A stretch of DNA of 64,000 nucleotides from Iamia sp038233075 (GCA_038233075.1 JBBSMQ010000014.1:30641-94640), one strand, 5' to 3'. Shown: positions 32,231 through 41,176, numbered from the stretch's first letter. Made by a program: numbers and translations. The notes: a model not told the origin generated them from the sequence alone.

Positions 32231-33187
32231 ATGGAGCTGACCAACACCTTCACCGTCGACAGCCCGATCGATGTCACCTGGCCGGTGCTGTGCGACATCG
32301 AGCGCATCGCCCCGTGCATGCCCGGTGCCCGCCTCACCGAGGTCGACGGGGATGTGTTCAAGGGCGAGGTGAAGCTCAAGGTGGGCCCCATCAACGCCAC
32401 GTTCAAGGGCACCGCCGAGATGACCGAGCGCGACGACGACGGCCACCGGGCCGTGCTGTCGGCCAAGGGCAAGGACACCGGCGGCAAGGGCAACGCCAAC
32501 GCCACCATCACCGCCACCGCCGAGTCGGAGGGATCGGGCACCAAGGTCACCATCGCCACCGACCTGACCATCACCGGCAAGGTCGCCCAGTTCGGCCGGG
32601 GCGCGCTCGACGACATCAGCAGCAAGCTGCTGGGCCAGTTCGTGGACTGCCTGGAGACCAAGGTGCTGGCCGGCGAGGACGGCGGGTCCGACGACGCCGG
32701 CTCGGAGGGGAGCTCCGCCGACACCGAGGACTCCGGCTCGACCAACCCGGTCTCATCCGAGACGGGTTCCTCCGACGCCGGCAGTGCTTCGGAGGCGGCC
32801 GCCCCGACGACGGGCGCCAGCGGCAACGGCGCTGGGCCCGGGGTCCAGGCCACTGCCGGTGCCGGCAGCCCGGTCGCCACCGCCCCGGCGCCACCCCCGG
32901 GTGGGATGCCGGCAGGCACCGTCGCCACCGGCGGCGCTGCGGCCGCCGGCACCCCGGGCGCGGCGTCGGTCACCGCCTCGGGTCCGAGCACCAGCGCCGG
33001 CACGGGCTCCGAAGGTCCCGCGAGCAGCTCGTCGGGAGGTCCCCGCAAGACCGAGAGTGACGAGGCCGAGCCCATCGACGTGCTCGACGCAGCCGGTGGG
33101 GCCGAGGCGGCCAAGAAGGCGGCCGGTCCCGTGGCCGCGGTCATGGCCGTCTTCTTCGTCATCTGGTGGTGGCGCCGCCGCACCTGA
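32231..33187 (+). CDS. coxG: CoxG-type SRPBCC protein with C-terminal membrane anchor
   Basis: A 318-aa protein. Residues 1-145 are a CoxG/SRPBCC lipid- or quinone-binding domain (MELTNTFTVDSPIDVTW, MPGARLTEVDGDVFKGEVKL, VAQFGRGALDDISSKLLGQF). About 125 residues rich in Gly, Ser, Ala, Pro and acids follow. The chain ends in a transmembrane helix, GPVAAVMAVFFVIWWWRRRT. CoxG is known to link CO dehydrogenase to the membrane and its quinones; here the tether is built into the same chain. AAGGAG precedes the ATG. Last gene of the cox run. Confidence 0.92.
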   Translation: MELTNTFTVDSPIDVTWPVLCDIERIAPCMPGARLTEVDGDVFKGEVKLKVGPINATFKGTAEMTERDDDGHRAVLSAKGKDTGGKGNANATITATAESEGSGTKVTIATDLTITGKVAQFGRGALDDISSKLLGQFVDCLETKVLAGEDGGSDDAGSEGSSADTEDSGSTNPVSSETGSSDAGSASEAAAPTTGASGNGAGPGVQATAGAGSPVATAPAPPPGGMPAGTVATGGAAAAGTPGAASVTASGPSTSAGTGSEGPASSSSGGPRKTESDEAEPIDVLDAAGGAEAAKKAAGPVAAVMAVFFVIWWWRRRT

Positions 33188-33358
33188 ACCAGCTCTTCGA
33201 GAAGCGAAAGGACGCCCGCACGTTCGTGGCGCACCGCGATCTTGAGCCTCGACCTCGTGCGCTTGGAGGCGAGGCCAGCTGACGGCGGTCCGTCCCGCTG
33301 CCGACATCTCCCTCCGGAGAGCCCAGATCGGGGCGCTGCCGCAAGTAGCGTCGGGTGG

Positions 33359-33859
33359 GTGTACGCCCGGCTGGTCAACCGCTTCTCGGCCACTCGGGCG
33401 GGCTCGTGGTTCGTGAAGCACGTGGTGGCCAAGGTCGATCCGGTGATCTTCCGGGCCACCAACGGCCGGTTCACCATGGGTGGCCCGCCGACGCTGCCGA
33501 TGCTCGCCCTCACCACCACCGGTTGCAAGAGCGGTCAGCCCCGCACCGTGCAGCTGGCCTACCACCGCGACGGCGAGGACCTCCTGGTGGTGGCCAGTGC
33601 CATGGGCCAGGAGCACCACCCCGCCTGGCGGCTCAACCTCGAGGCCGACCCGCACGCGCACGTGCTCATGCGTGGTGAGGAGCACGACGTGGTCGCCATC
33701 CTCCTCGACCCCGAAGAGAAGGCGAGAGTCTGGCCCGCGGTCAAGGAGACCGTCCCCCAGATGCACACCTACGAGGCTCGCACCGACCGGGAGATCGGGT
33801 TGTTCAGACTCACCCCGGCGGGTTGGTCGGGCGTCAACTGCGAGCCAACTGCAAATTGA
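33359..33859 (+). CDS. Deazaflavin (F420)-dependent nitroreductase-family protein (Ddn-like)
   Basis: A 166-aa split-barrel protein of the Ddn family: PMLALTTTGCKSGQPRTVQLAYHRDG, then HPAWRLNLEADPHAHV and a C-terminal RLTPAGW. Members reduce quinones or nitro compounds with F420H2, often at the membrane. GTG 33359 follows TAGCGT by 7 nt, a leaderless start; longer in-frame extensions upstream are therefore unlikely. It is downstream of the cox operon but has its own promoter. Confidence 0.87.
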   Translation: MYARLVNRFSATRAGSWFVKHVVAKVDPVIFRATNGRFTMGGPPTLPMLALTTTGCKSGQPRTVQLAYHRDGEDLLVVASAMGQEHHPAWRLNLEADPHAHVLMRGEEHDVVAILLDPEEKARVWPAVKETVPQMHTYEARTDREIGLFRLTPAGWSGVNCEPTAN

Positions 33860-33869
33860 TGCAGGGATT

Positions 33870-34242
33870 TGCAGATGGCTGGCGGACCTCTCCGACCGCT
33901 CGCCGATCGACTGGGTCGAGCGGCGCGGGAGAGGTGGCCGCTCGACGGGTGAGATCCTCGACCTCAACGACGCCGCGTCCTACGCCCGGGCCCAGATCGA
34001 GGTGGCCTGCGTCGAGCTGGTCCGAGAGGGCGAGGAGCGGCCGGCGGGGCTGACCGGCCGGGAGGTGGAGGTGCTGCGCCTCGTCGCCGAGGGCCTCACG
34101 ACCTGCGAGGTGGCGCGCCGCCTGTTCATCTCGGCCAAGACCGCCGACCACCACATCCAGCACATCTACACCAAGGTCGGCGTGTCGAACCGGGTGGCGG
34201 TCACGCGCTGGGCGGTCGAACTGGTGCCGGGCACCCCCCCGG
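33870..34242 (+). pseudogene. Decayed LuxR-type regulator (C-terminal HTH only)
   Basis: The frame encodes AGLTGREVEVLRLVAEGLTT, EVARRLFISAKTADHHIQHI and YTKVGVSNRVAVTRWA, a full LuxR helix-turn-helix, preceded by about 60 residues resembling the linker of larger regulators. There is no credible start: upstream codons merge into another frame of the Ddn-like gene. There is also no stop until 34655, deep in the convergent carboxylase gene. It looks like the tail of a lost regulator. Confidence 0.65.
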
Positions 34243-34274
34243 GGCGAGACGACGGGCGGGCGGGCCCGGTGGGC

Positions 34275-36107
34275 TCACCAGGTGTCGACGTGCGGGCGGC
34301 GGGGGCGGTCGTCGGGGACGGGGGCGACGAGGAGGGCGGTGGTGATCCAGTGGCGGGTGTCGGCGGGGTCGATGACGTCGTCGATCTCGAACTGGGCGGC
34401 CACGTTGATCCCCTTCCCGTGCTCGTAGGCGGCCGCGACCATCTGGTCGAACAGCTCCTGGCGGGCCTCGGGGTCGGCCTCGGCGGCCAGCTCGTCACGG
34501 AACCCGAGGCGCACCGCTCCCTCCAGGCCCATGCCGCCCATCTCGCCGGTGGGCCAGGCCACCACGAACTCGGGCGCCTTGAAGCTTCCGGCCGCCATGG
34601 CCTGGGCGCCGAGGCCGTAGGCCTTGCGCAGGATGACGGTGGCGCACGGCACTGAGAGGTTGGCGCCGGTCACGAACAGCCGGCTCATGTGACGCACCGC
34701 CGCCGTCTCCTCCGACGCCGGGCCGACCATGAACCCGGGTGTGTCACAGGCGAACAGCACCGGCAGTCCGTGGGCGTCGCACAGCTGGAGGAAGCGGGCC
34801 GCCTTGTCGGCGCCGTCGCTGTCGATGGCGCCACCCAGGTGGGCCGGGTCGTTGGCCACCACACCCAGCGGCTTGCCCTCGATGCGGGCCAGCGAGATGA
34901 CGATCCCGGGAGCGAAGCCCTGTCGCAGCTCCATCCGGGACCCGGTGTCGACCAGGGCATCGAGCACGGCGCGGACGTCGTAGACCTTGAGGCGGTCCTC
35001 GGGGACGAGGTGGCGCAGCGTGAGAGGGTCCGCCGGGTCCACCGCCGCGACCGGGCCTTGGAAGTAGGACAGGTAGCGCCGAGCGGCAGCGACGGCGGCG
35101 GCGTCGTCGGCCACCCGCACGTCGACCACGCCGTCGGCGCTCTGGACGTCGATGGGCCCGATGTCCTCGGGGGCGAAGGTGCCGAGCCCGCCCCCCTCGA
35201 TCATGGCCGGGCCACCCATGCCGATGTTGGCGTCCTCGCTGGCGATCACGACATCACAGCAACCGAGCAGGGCGGCGTTGCCGGCGAAGCACCGCCCTGA
35301 AGCGATGCCGACCAGGGACACGGTCCCCGACAGCCGGCCGAACAGGTTGAACGCCAGGCAGTCGAGACCCGACACCGTGGTGGTGTCGGTGTCGCCCGGC
35401 CGGCCTCCGCCCCCTTCGGCGAACAGCACCACCGGGAGCCGCTGACGCTCGGCCAGCTCGAACAGCCGGTCCTTCTTGCGGTGGTTCTGGTAGCCCTGGG
35501 TGCCGGCCAGGACGGTGTAGTCGTAGGACGCCACGACCACCCGCGCCCGCTCGGCCCCGACCACGGCGGTGTTCACCGTGGCCAACCCTCCGACCAGACC
35601 GTCGGCCGGGGTGCGAGCGATGAGATCGTCGAGGTCCCGCCGGCGACGCTGGGCGGCGATGACCAGCGGTCCGTACTCGACGAAGGACCCCGCGTCGACG
35701 AGGTCGGCCACGTTCTCCCGTGCCGTGCGGCGTCCCCCGGCATGGCGGCGGGCGACGGCCTCGGTCCGGCCCTCGTCGGACCCGGCGGCGTGTCGGGCCC
35801 GCACCTCCTCGAGGTCGGCCCGGGTGGCGTCGAGGTCGACCGCCGCGCCGACGTCTTCCGTCGCCGCCTCGTCACCGCCCGGCCCCAGAACCACCATCGT
35901 CGTCCCCGGCGCGACCTGGTCGTCGACGGCGACCTCGACGGAGGTGATGACGCCGGCGCCGGGCGCGGTGACGTCGTGGTGCATCTTCATGGATTCCACG
36001 ACCGCGACCACCTGGCCGGCCCGGACCACGTCGCCGATGGCGGCCCGCACCTCGACGACCTGGCCCTGCAGAGGTGACGGGACGGGGGTACGATCGGCGG
36101 GGGCCAC
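34275..36107 (-). CDS. Acyl-CoA carboxylase: biotin carrier fused to carboxyltransferase
   Basis: A 610-aa protein. An N-terminal biotinyl domain (residues about 5-75, VVESMKMHHDV with the biotin Lys near 41) is joined to a complete carboxyltransferase (RTARENVADLVD, YDYTVLAGTQGYQNHRKKDR, GCCDVVIASEDANIGMGGPA, ACDTPGFMVGPASEETAAVR). It would transfer CO2 from biotin to an acyl-CoA. No biotin carboxylase lies nearby, so one must be encoded elsewhere. GTG 36107 has CAGGCT 6 nt upstream; a longer start at GTG 36137 is possible. The natural acyl-CoA is not predictable. Confidence 0.9.
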   Translation of the reverse strand: MAPADRTPVPSPLQGQVVEVRAAIGDVVRAGQVVAVVESMKMHHDVTAPGAGVITSVEVAVDDQVAPGTTMVVLGPGGDEAATEDVGAAVDLDATRADLEEVRARHAAGSDEGRTEAVARRHAGGRRTARENVADLVDAGSFVEYGPLVIAAQRRRRDLDDLIARTPADGLVGGLATVNTAVVGAERARVVVASYDYTVLAGTQGYQNHRKKDRLFELAERQRLPVVLFAEGGGGRPGDTDTTTVSGLDCLAFNLFGRLSGTVSLVGIASGRCFAGNAALLGCCDVVIASEDANIGMGGPAMIEGGGLGTFAPEDIGPIDVQSADGVVDVRVADDAAAVAAARRYLSYFQGPVAAVDPADPLTLRHLVPEDRLKVYDVRAVLDALVDTGSRMELRQGFAPGIVISLARIEGKPLGVVANDPAHLGGAIDSDGADKAARFLQLCDAHGLPVLFACDTPGFMVGPASEETAAVRHMSRLFVTGANLSVPCATVILRKAYGLGAQAMAAGSFKAPEFVVAWPTGEMGGMGLEGAVRLGFRDELAAEADPEARQELFDQMVAAAYEHGKGINVAAQFEIDDVIDPADTRHWITTALLVAPVPDDRPRRPHVDTW

Positions 36108-36156
36108 GGGCCGAGCCTGCCACGACCGTTGCCCCACCTCCGAGGTCGGCCCAACC

Positions 36157-36227
36157 GTTCTGGTCGTCCAGAACGCCCGAAAGGGCCTGATCTACGACCA
36201 GAAGGCTGCGACCGTCCTCGCGGTCGC
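36157..36227 (-). terminator. Mutually exclusive hairpins between glnE and the carboxylase
   Basis: GTTCTGG (36157-36163) can pair with CCAGAAC (36168-36174), or TTCTGGTCGT (36158-36167) with ACGACCAGAA (36194-36203); both cannot form. A third stem is GCGACCG/CGGTCGC (36208-36214/36221-36227). On the minus-strand RNA this follows the glnE stop, so it is at least a terminator and could be an attenuator for the carboxylase. Confidence 0.55.
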
Positions 36228-36244
36228 CATGGGTCGGCTGCCGG

Positions 36245-38926
36245 TCAGTCGTCCTGGCCGTAGAAGCGGCGGAGCACCACGCGGCGCGCTCGCCGGGTGA
36301 GGCGGAGGAACTCGTCGCGCAGGTCGGGGGCGGGCGTCCCGAGCGAGCGGGCCAGGGTGGTCAGCTCGTCACCCGACGGCAGGGCCTGTCGGGGCCGCCC
36401 GGCGATGAGGGTCCACCGGTTCCGGACCCGGTCGCAGAAGGCGTGGGCGGCGCCCAGGTCGACGGCCTCGTCCGCCCCCAGCCACCCGGCGGCGCGCAGC
36501 ACGTCGAGTCCCGTCTGCGTCCCCGGCTCCCGGCGGCCCCGATCGAGCAGGAGCAGAGCGACGGTGAGCTCGACGTCGGCCAGCGCACCCGGTCCGAGCT
36601 TGAGGTGGAACGTCGGATCCTCACCTGCGGGAATGCGCTCGGTCTCGGCGCGCGCCTTGACCCGGCGGATGGCCCGGCGGTCGGCGTCGTCGAGCGGGCG
36701 CCACACCGACGGGGCGACGGCGGCGATGACCTGGTCGGCCAGGTCGCCGTCGCCGGCCAGGGGTTCGAGACGGGAGAGGGCGAGACGCCGCCACGGCTCG
36801 GCCCACCGCTCGACGTGCTCGCCGATCCCACCCCAGCCCTGGACCAGAGGAGCGCCCCGCCCCCCGGGGCGCAGGTCGAGGTCCACCGCGAAGAGGCGAT
36901 CGGCCGGCCCCGCGCCCAGCAGCACCCGTCGCACCACCTCGCCGGCTCGGCTGGCCTCCTGACGCCCCGCCTCGTCCTCGGCACCGTGCGCGAGGAGCAG
37001 GTCGAGGTCCGAGGCGTAGCCCAGCCGGGCACCGGCCAGGCGGCCCAGGGCCAGCACCGCGAACGGGACCTGGGGCTCGGCCAGCGCCACCGCCGCCTCC
37101 ACCGCCCCGCGGGCGATGGCGGCCAGCGCCCGGCCCACGCCCTCGGGGTCCGCCTCGTCGAGGACGTCGGCGGTGCCCACCCGGGCCTGCTCCTGTCGCA
37201 CGACGTGCACCAGGGCCTCGCGACCGGAGGCGATGTCGGGTCGGGAGGTGGCCGACCGCACCAGCCGAGCCCGGATCGCCGAGGCGTGGGGATCGAGCGG
37301 TTCGGTCAGGCTGCGCAGCAGCTCGGGTGCCCGTCCCACCGCCCGCGCCAGTGACGGGCTGGTAGCCGCGACCAGGCACAGGCGACGCGCCGTCTCGGGT
37401 GAGTCGCGACAGGCGGCGGCGATCGCCCGGGCGTCCGCCGCCACGAGGGTGCGCAGGGCGAGGAGACCGCGGTCAGGGTCGGGTCCCACCGACAGCCAGT
37501 CGAGCAGCAGGGGCAGGGTCTGGGCCATCAGCCGCGAGGCCCGGGTCAGTCCCTGGGTCAGCTCGGTGACGGCCTGCCGGGTGCGGGCCGCGTCGGCGAA
37601 GCCGAAGGCGGCGAGACGGGTCGCGGCCGCGTCGGGACCGAGGGGGGCGTCGATGCCGGCGAAGGCGTCGAGGAGGGGCCGGAAGTAGATCTGCTCGTGG
37701 ATGCGGCGGACCGTGGTCCGACAGGCCGCCAGCTCACCATCCAGCTCGTCGACGGCCGCAGCCCGAGGGCGGTCGACCAGCCCCACCACCCGCGCCAGGC
37801 GGGCCCGCTCGGCGCGCCTCTCGGGCAGGGAGTGGGTCTGGCGATCGTCGTCGATCTGCACGGCGTGCTCGACCCGTCGCAGGAACCGGTAAGAGGCGCG
37901 CAGCCAGAGCGCGTCGTCCCGACTGATGTAGCCGCCGTCAGCGAGGGCGGTCAGCGCCGGCAGGGTTCCCCGCACCCGCAGGCCGGGGTCGAAGGGCCCG
38001 TGGACGAGCTGGAGCAGCTGGACCGAGAACTCGATGTCGCGGATCCCACCCGGCGTGCGCTTGATCTCACGATCGCCGGCCCGCCCGACGGCGGCGAGGT
38101 GCTCGGTGCGCGCCTTCATGGCCCGCACCTGGTGGATGGCGTCGGTCCCGAGGCCCCGGTCCCAGAGCTGGGTCGCGGCTGCGTTCGCGAAGGCCGCTCC
38201 CAGCTCGGAGTCGCCCGCCAGGGGACGGGCCTTCAGCAGGGCCTGGCGCTCCCAGGGTTGGGCCCAGCGGTCCCAGTGGGCGCGGTAGCCCGCAAGGGTG
38301 CGCACCAGTGGGCCGTCACGCCCCTCGGGTCGGAGGTCGACGTCGACCCGCAGCGCGGTGCGGGCCGCGTCGAGGAACCGGCGGGCAACCCGCTGGGCGT
38401 CGGCGTCGGCGCTGGCGCCGACCAGGACCACGTCGACGTCGGAGGCGTAGTTGAGCTCGGTCCCTCCCGCCTTGCCCATGGCGATCACCGCCAGGCCATC
38501 GGCCTCGACCTGCTCGAGGGCCTGGGCCAGCACGGTGCCGGCGACCCCGGTGAGCAGAGCCATGGTCCCCTCCAGCGGGTCCCGACCGGTGAGGTCGCGC
38601 GCGACGATCCGCAGGTGCTCCAGGTGGCGCCTGCGGGCCAGGTTCCCCGGGTCCGTGGGGTCGAGCTCCACCGGGTCGTCGAGGTGCTCGAGCACGTCCA
38701 GGGCCGACGGGTCGGCCACCACCAGCCGACCCAGCCATCGGCTGGCCGCTGCCACCGCCACCACCGCGGTCGCCAGCTCACCGTCGGCCCGCACGCGCGC
38801 GGCCGCCTCGGGACGGGCCTCGGCCAGGCGGTCGAGGACCGCGTCGGCCCGGGCGGGGTCGGCGCAGTGCAGCACCAGGTCGGCGAGGGTGGGGGCGAGG
38901 GCCACGGCGAGGCCATGGTGCCCCAC
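36245..38926 (-). CDS. glnE: Glutamine synthetase adenylyltransferase
   Basis: An 893-aa two-domain nucleotidyltransferase. The N-terminal half carries GKAGGTELNYASDVDVVLVG and the C-terminal half LGRLAGARLGYASDLDLLLA, each with the S-D-x-D metal motif; VKARAETERIPAGEDP and FKARPLxxD-type segments fit GlnE. It attaches AMP to Tyr402-type sites of GSI-beta (the enzyme at 9456-10880) and may also remove it. The short GSI and the GSII in this window lack the target tyrosine. GTG 38926 is the outer start; GTG 38905 is an alternative. Confidence 0.94.
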   Translation of the reverse strand: MGHHGLAVALAPTLADLVLHCADPARADAVLDRLAEARPEAAARVRADGELATAVVAVAAASRWLGRLVVADPSALDVLEHLDDPVELDPTDPGNLARRRHLEHLRIVARDLTGRDPLEGTMALLTGVAGTVLAQALEQVEADGLAVIAMGKAGGTELNYASDVDVVLVGASADADAQRVARRFLDAARTALRVDVDLRPEGRDGPLVRTLAGYRAHWDRWAQPWERQALLKARPLAGDSELGAAFANAAATQLWDRGLGTDAIHQVRAMKARTEHLAAVGRAGDREIKRTPGGIRDIEFSVQLLQLVHGPFDPGLRVRGTLPALTALADGGYISRDDALWLRASYRFLRRVEHAVQIDDDRQTHSLPERRAERARLARVVGLVDRPRAAAVDELDGELAACRTTVRRIHEQIYFRPLLDAFAGIDAPLGPDAAATRLAAFGFADAARTRQAVTELTQGLTRASRLMAQTLPLLLDWLSVGPDPDRGLLALRTLVAADARAIAAACRDSPETARRLCLVAATSPSLARAVGRAPELLRSLTEPLDPHASAIRARLVRSATSRPDIASGREALVHVVRQEQARVGTADVLDEADPEGVGRALAAIARGAVEAAVALAEPQVPFAVLALGRLAGARLGYASDLDLLLAHGAEDEAGRQEASRAGEVVRRVLLGAGPADRLFAVDLDLRPGGRGAPLVQGWGGIGEHVERWAEPWRRLALSRLEPLAGDGDLADQVIAAVAPSVWRPLDDADRRAIRRVKARAETERIPAGEDPTFHLKLGPGALADVELTVALLLLDRGRREPGTQTGLDVLRAAGWLGADEAVDLGAAHAFCDRVRNRWTLIAGRPRQALPSGDELTTLARSLGTPAPDLRDEFLRLTRRARRVVLRRFYGQDD

Positions 38927-38968
38927 GCAGGTCCGTGGCCGGTGGGGCTCGCCTGCGACCCGACGGCT

Positions 38969-39013
38969 GGGCTCCCCCCGACGTGCGACCGGGGCTCTTC
39001 CCGACGTGCGACC
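38969..39013. repeat. Tandem 22-bp repeat upstream of glnE
   Basis: GGGCTC-CC-CCCGACGTGCGACC (38969-38990) and GGGCTC-TT-CCCGACGTGCGACC (38992-39013) differ at two bases, with one base between them. A third, weaker match starts near 38947. They lie 40-90 bp upstream of the glnE start and could be a binding site or a simple duplication. Confidence 0.5.
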
Positions 39014-39067
39014 CGGCGGCTGAGGAGCCGTGTTCGGCCGACGGAGCGCCCGCGCCGCCGGGAACGG

Positions 39068-39214
39068 TCAGGCGGCGGGGCCCTCGGAGGCGTCGTCGTC
39101 GTCCTGGGCGGACTGCTGGCGCCGGGCGCTGGCCGCCAGGAAGCCGCCGAGGAAGATGACGGGCACGGCCGCGACGAGGGCGATGACGACCAGGGTGATC
39201 AGCAGTGCGCCCAC
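39068..39214 (-). CDS. Small membrane protein (48 aa)
   Basis: GTG 39214 opens a 48-codon frame with one long hydrophobic helix (GALLITLVVIALVAAVPVIF), then a basic turn ARRQQ and an acidic tail, DDDDASEGPAA. The composition is that of a real single-pass protein. It begins 2 nt after the stop of a leaderless ORF (39217-39381), so it may be translated by re-initiation. If a base were missing there, both would be one protein. Function unknown. Confidence 0.6.
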   Translation of the reverse strand: MGALLITLVVIALVAAVPVIFLGGFLAASARRQQSAQDDDDASEGPAA

Positions 39215-39216
39215 GG

Positions 39217-39381
39217 TCAGCGGGCGACCGACGGCGAGCCGGCCATCGGTCCTCCCGAACCGCCGCCGCGAGCCGACCCGAGGGCGGCGGGGGGCCGCGC
39301 TCTCACTCGAGGACGGCGTTGCTCGCGGGGCCCGGCTCGGTCCGGGGCCGGCCCTCCTCGCGTCTCCTCGCGCTCCTTCAC
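39217..39381 (-). CDS. Leaderless small ORF upstream of a membrane protein
   Basis: GTG 39381 lies 6 nt after TAGCCT (39393-39388), the standard leaderless arrangement here. It opens a 54-codon frame rich in Arg, Gly, Pro and Ala, starting KEREETRGGPAPDRAG and ending at a TGA just before GTG 39214. It may be a leader peptide or the cytoplasmic start of the following membrane protein. No domain is recognised. It is divergent from leaderless nadE. Confidence 0.45.
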   Translation of the reverse strand: MKEREETRGGPAPDRAGPREQRRPRVRARPPAALGSARGGGSGGPMAGSPSVAR

Positions 39382-39445
39382 CGCCCAAGGCTACCCCAGT
39401 CCTGCAGTGGGGAGCCGGGGCCCGCCCGGTCGGTACCCTGGCCCG

Positions 39446-41176
39446 GTGGCTCGCCTGCGCATCGCCGCCTGTCAGATCGACACCCGCGTGGGCGACCTGG
39501 ACGGGAACGTGGAGCGCATCCTCGACGCCTACCGCGTCGCCGCCGGAGCCGGGGCCGACATCGCCGCCTTCCCGGAGCTGGCCATCACCGGCTACCCGCC
39601 CGACGACCTGCTGCTGAAGCCCGGTTTCGTCACCGCCAACCTCGAGGCCCTGCAGGAGGTCGCCGCCACCACCGGTGACTGCGTCGCGGTCGTCGGCTTC
39701 GTCGACCTGGCCCGCGACCTCCACAACGCGGCCGCCGTCTGTGCCGGCGGGGAGGTGCGGGGCACCTACCGAAAGTGCGAGTTGCCCAACTACGCGGTGT
39801 TCGACGAGCTCCGGTACTTCGGTCGCGGTCGCCAGCCCGACACGCTCTACTCGATCCGGGGCGTCCCGGTGGGCGTGTCGATCTGCGAGGACGCCTGGAA
39901 CCCAGTCGGGCCCATCGCCGACCAGGCCGACAGCGGGGCCGAGGTCGTGATCAACATCAACGCCTCGCCCTACGCCGAGGGCAAGCTGGCCCGCCGGGAG
40001 CGCATGCTGGCCACCCGGGCCACCGATGCCAGCGCCGCCCTCGTCTACGTCAACCAGGTCGGTGCCCAGGACGAGCTGGTCTTCGACGGCGGCTCGATGG
40101 CCTTCAGCCCCGACGGCGACCTCCTGGCCCGTTCCCCCCAGATGGTCGAGGACGTCCTCGTCGTCGACATCGACATCGGACCCGTCTACCGCAAGCGACT
40201 GCTCGACCCTCGGGGCCGACCGGTCGACGAGCAGCTGCCCGTGCTGGAGGTCACCCCGACCGCCGTCACCGACGGGGAGCTGCCCGCCCACGCCGACGGT
40301 CCTGTCGCGGTCATCGCGCCGGTCCTCCACCCCGACGACGAGGTGTGGGAGGCCCTGGTGGTGGGCACCCGGGGTTACGTGGAGAAGAACGGCTTCTCCG
40401 AGGTGGTCGTGGGGCTGTCGGGCGGCATCGACTCCTCCATCGTCGCCGCCCTGGCCGTCGACGCCATCGGGCCCGACCGCGTCCACACCGTGGCCATGCC
40501 GTCGCGCTACTCGTCGGGCCACTCCGAGGCCGACGCGGCCAAGCTGGCCGCCAACCTGGGTGTCGACCACCGCACCATCGCCATCGAGCCCGCCCATGCT
40601 GCCGTGCTCGAGATGCTGGCTCCCTCCTTCGCCGGTCTCGACGCAGATCTCACCGAGGAGAACATCCAGTCCCGCATCCGGGGCCAGATCCTGATGGCGC
40701 TGTCCAACAAGATGGGTTGGCTGGTGCTCTCCACCGGCAACAAGAGCGAGGCCGCGGTCGGCTACGCCACCCTCTACGGCGACACCGTCGGCGGCTACGC
40801 CCTCATCAAAGACGTGCTCAAGACCCGCGTCTTCGCCCTGGGCCGGCGCCGCAACGAGCGGGCCGGGTACGACCTGATCCCCGAGTCGGTGCTGACGAAA
40901 TCACCGTCGGCCGAGCTGCGCCCCGACCAGCGCGACGACGAGAGCCTGCCGCCCTACGAGGAGCTCGATCCGATCCTCCACGCCTACATCGAGGCCGACC
41001 ACACCGCGTCGGAGATCATCGCCGCCGGCCACGACGCCGAGGTCGTGCGGCGGGTGACGCTCCTGGTCGACCGGGCGGAGTACAAGCGCCGCCAATCACC
41101 GCCGGGACCCCGGGTGACCACCAAGGCCTTCGGCAAGGATCGGCGTCTGCCCATCACCAACGGCTTCCGAGGCTGA
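39446..41176 (+). CDS. nadE: Glutamine-dependent NAD+ synthetase
   Basis: A 576-aa enzyme making NAD+ from deamido-NAD+, ATP and glutamine. The N-terminal nitrilase/glutaminase domain has the Glu-Lys-Cys triad in FPELAITGYPPDDLL, TYRKCELPNY and VSICEDAW. The C-terminal synthetase has the PP-loop VVGLSGGIDSSIVAAL and NKSEAAVGYATLYGD. GTG 39446 has TACCCT 6 nt upstream (leaderless), so the long open frame upstream is not coding. hisE follows 5 nt after its stop. Confidence 0.95.
   Translation: MARLRIAACQIDTRVGDLDGNVERILDAYRVAAGAGADIAAFPELAITGYPPDDLLLKPGFVTANLEALQEVAATTGDCVAVVGFVDLARDLHNAAAVCAGGEVRGTYRKCELPNYAVFDELRYFGRGRQPDTLYSIRGVPVGVSICEDAWNPVGPIADQADSGAEVVININASPYAEGKLARRERMLATRATDASAALVYVNQVGAQDELVFDGGSMAFSPDGDLLARSPQMVEDVLVVDIDIGPVYRKRLLDPRGRPVDEQLPVLEVTPTAVTDGELPAHADGPVAVIAPVLHPDDEVWEALVVGTRGYVEKNGFSEVVVGLSGGIDSSIVAALAVDAIGPDRVHTVAMPSRYSSGHSEADAAKLAANLGVDHRTIAIEPAHAAVLEMLAPSFAGLDADLTEENIQSRIRGQILMALSNKMGWLVLSTGNKSEAAVGYATLYGDTVGGYALIKDVLKTRVFALGRRRNERAGYDLIPESVLTKSPSAELRPDQRDDESLPPYEELDPILHAYIEADHTASEIIAAGHDAEVVRRVTLLVDRAEYKRRQSPPGPRVTTKAFGKDRRLPITNGFRG

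Noticed and set aside
33188..33358. A small coding frame beginning LFEKRKDARTFVAHRD between coxG and the Ddn-like gene
   Set aside because: It has no start codon or ribosome site, and the leaderless promoter of the next gene lies within the gap; kept as non-coding.
38969..39013. Start of a CRISPR array
   Set aside because: Only two to three 22-bp units separated by one base, with no spacers and no cas genes; a short tandem duplication.
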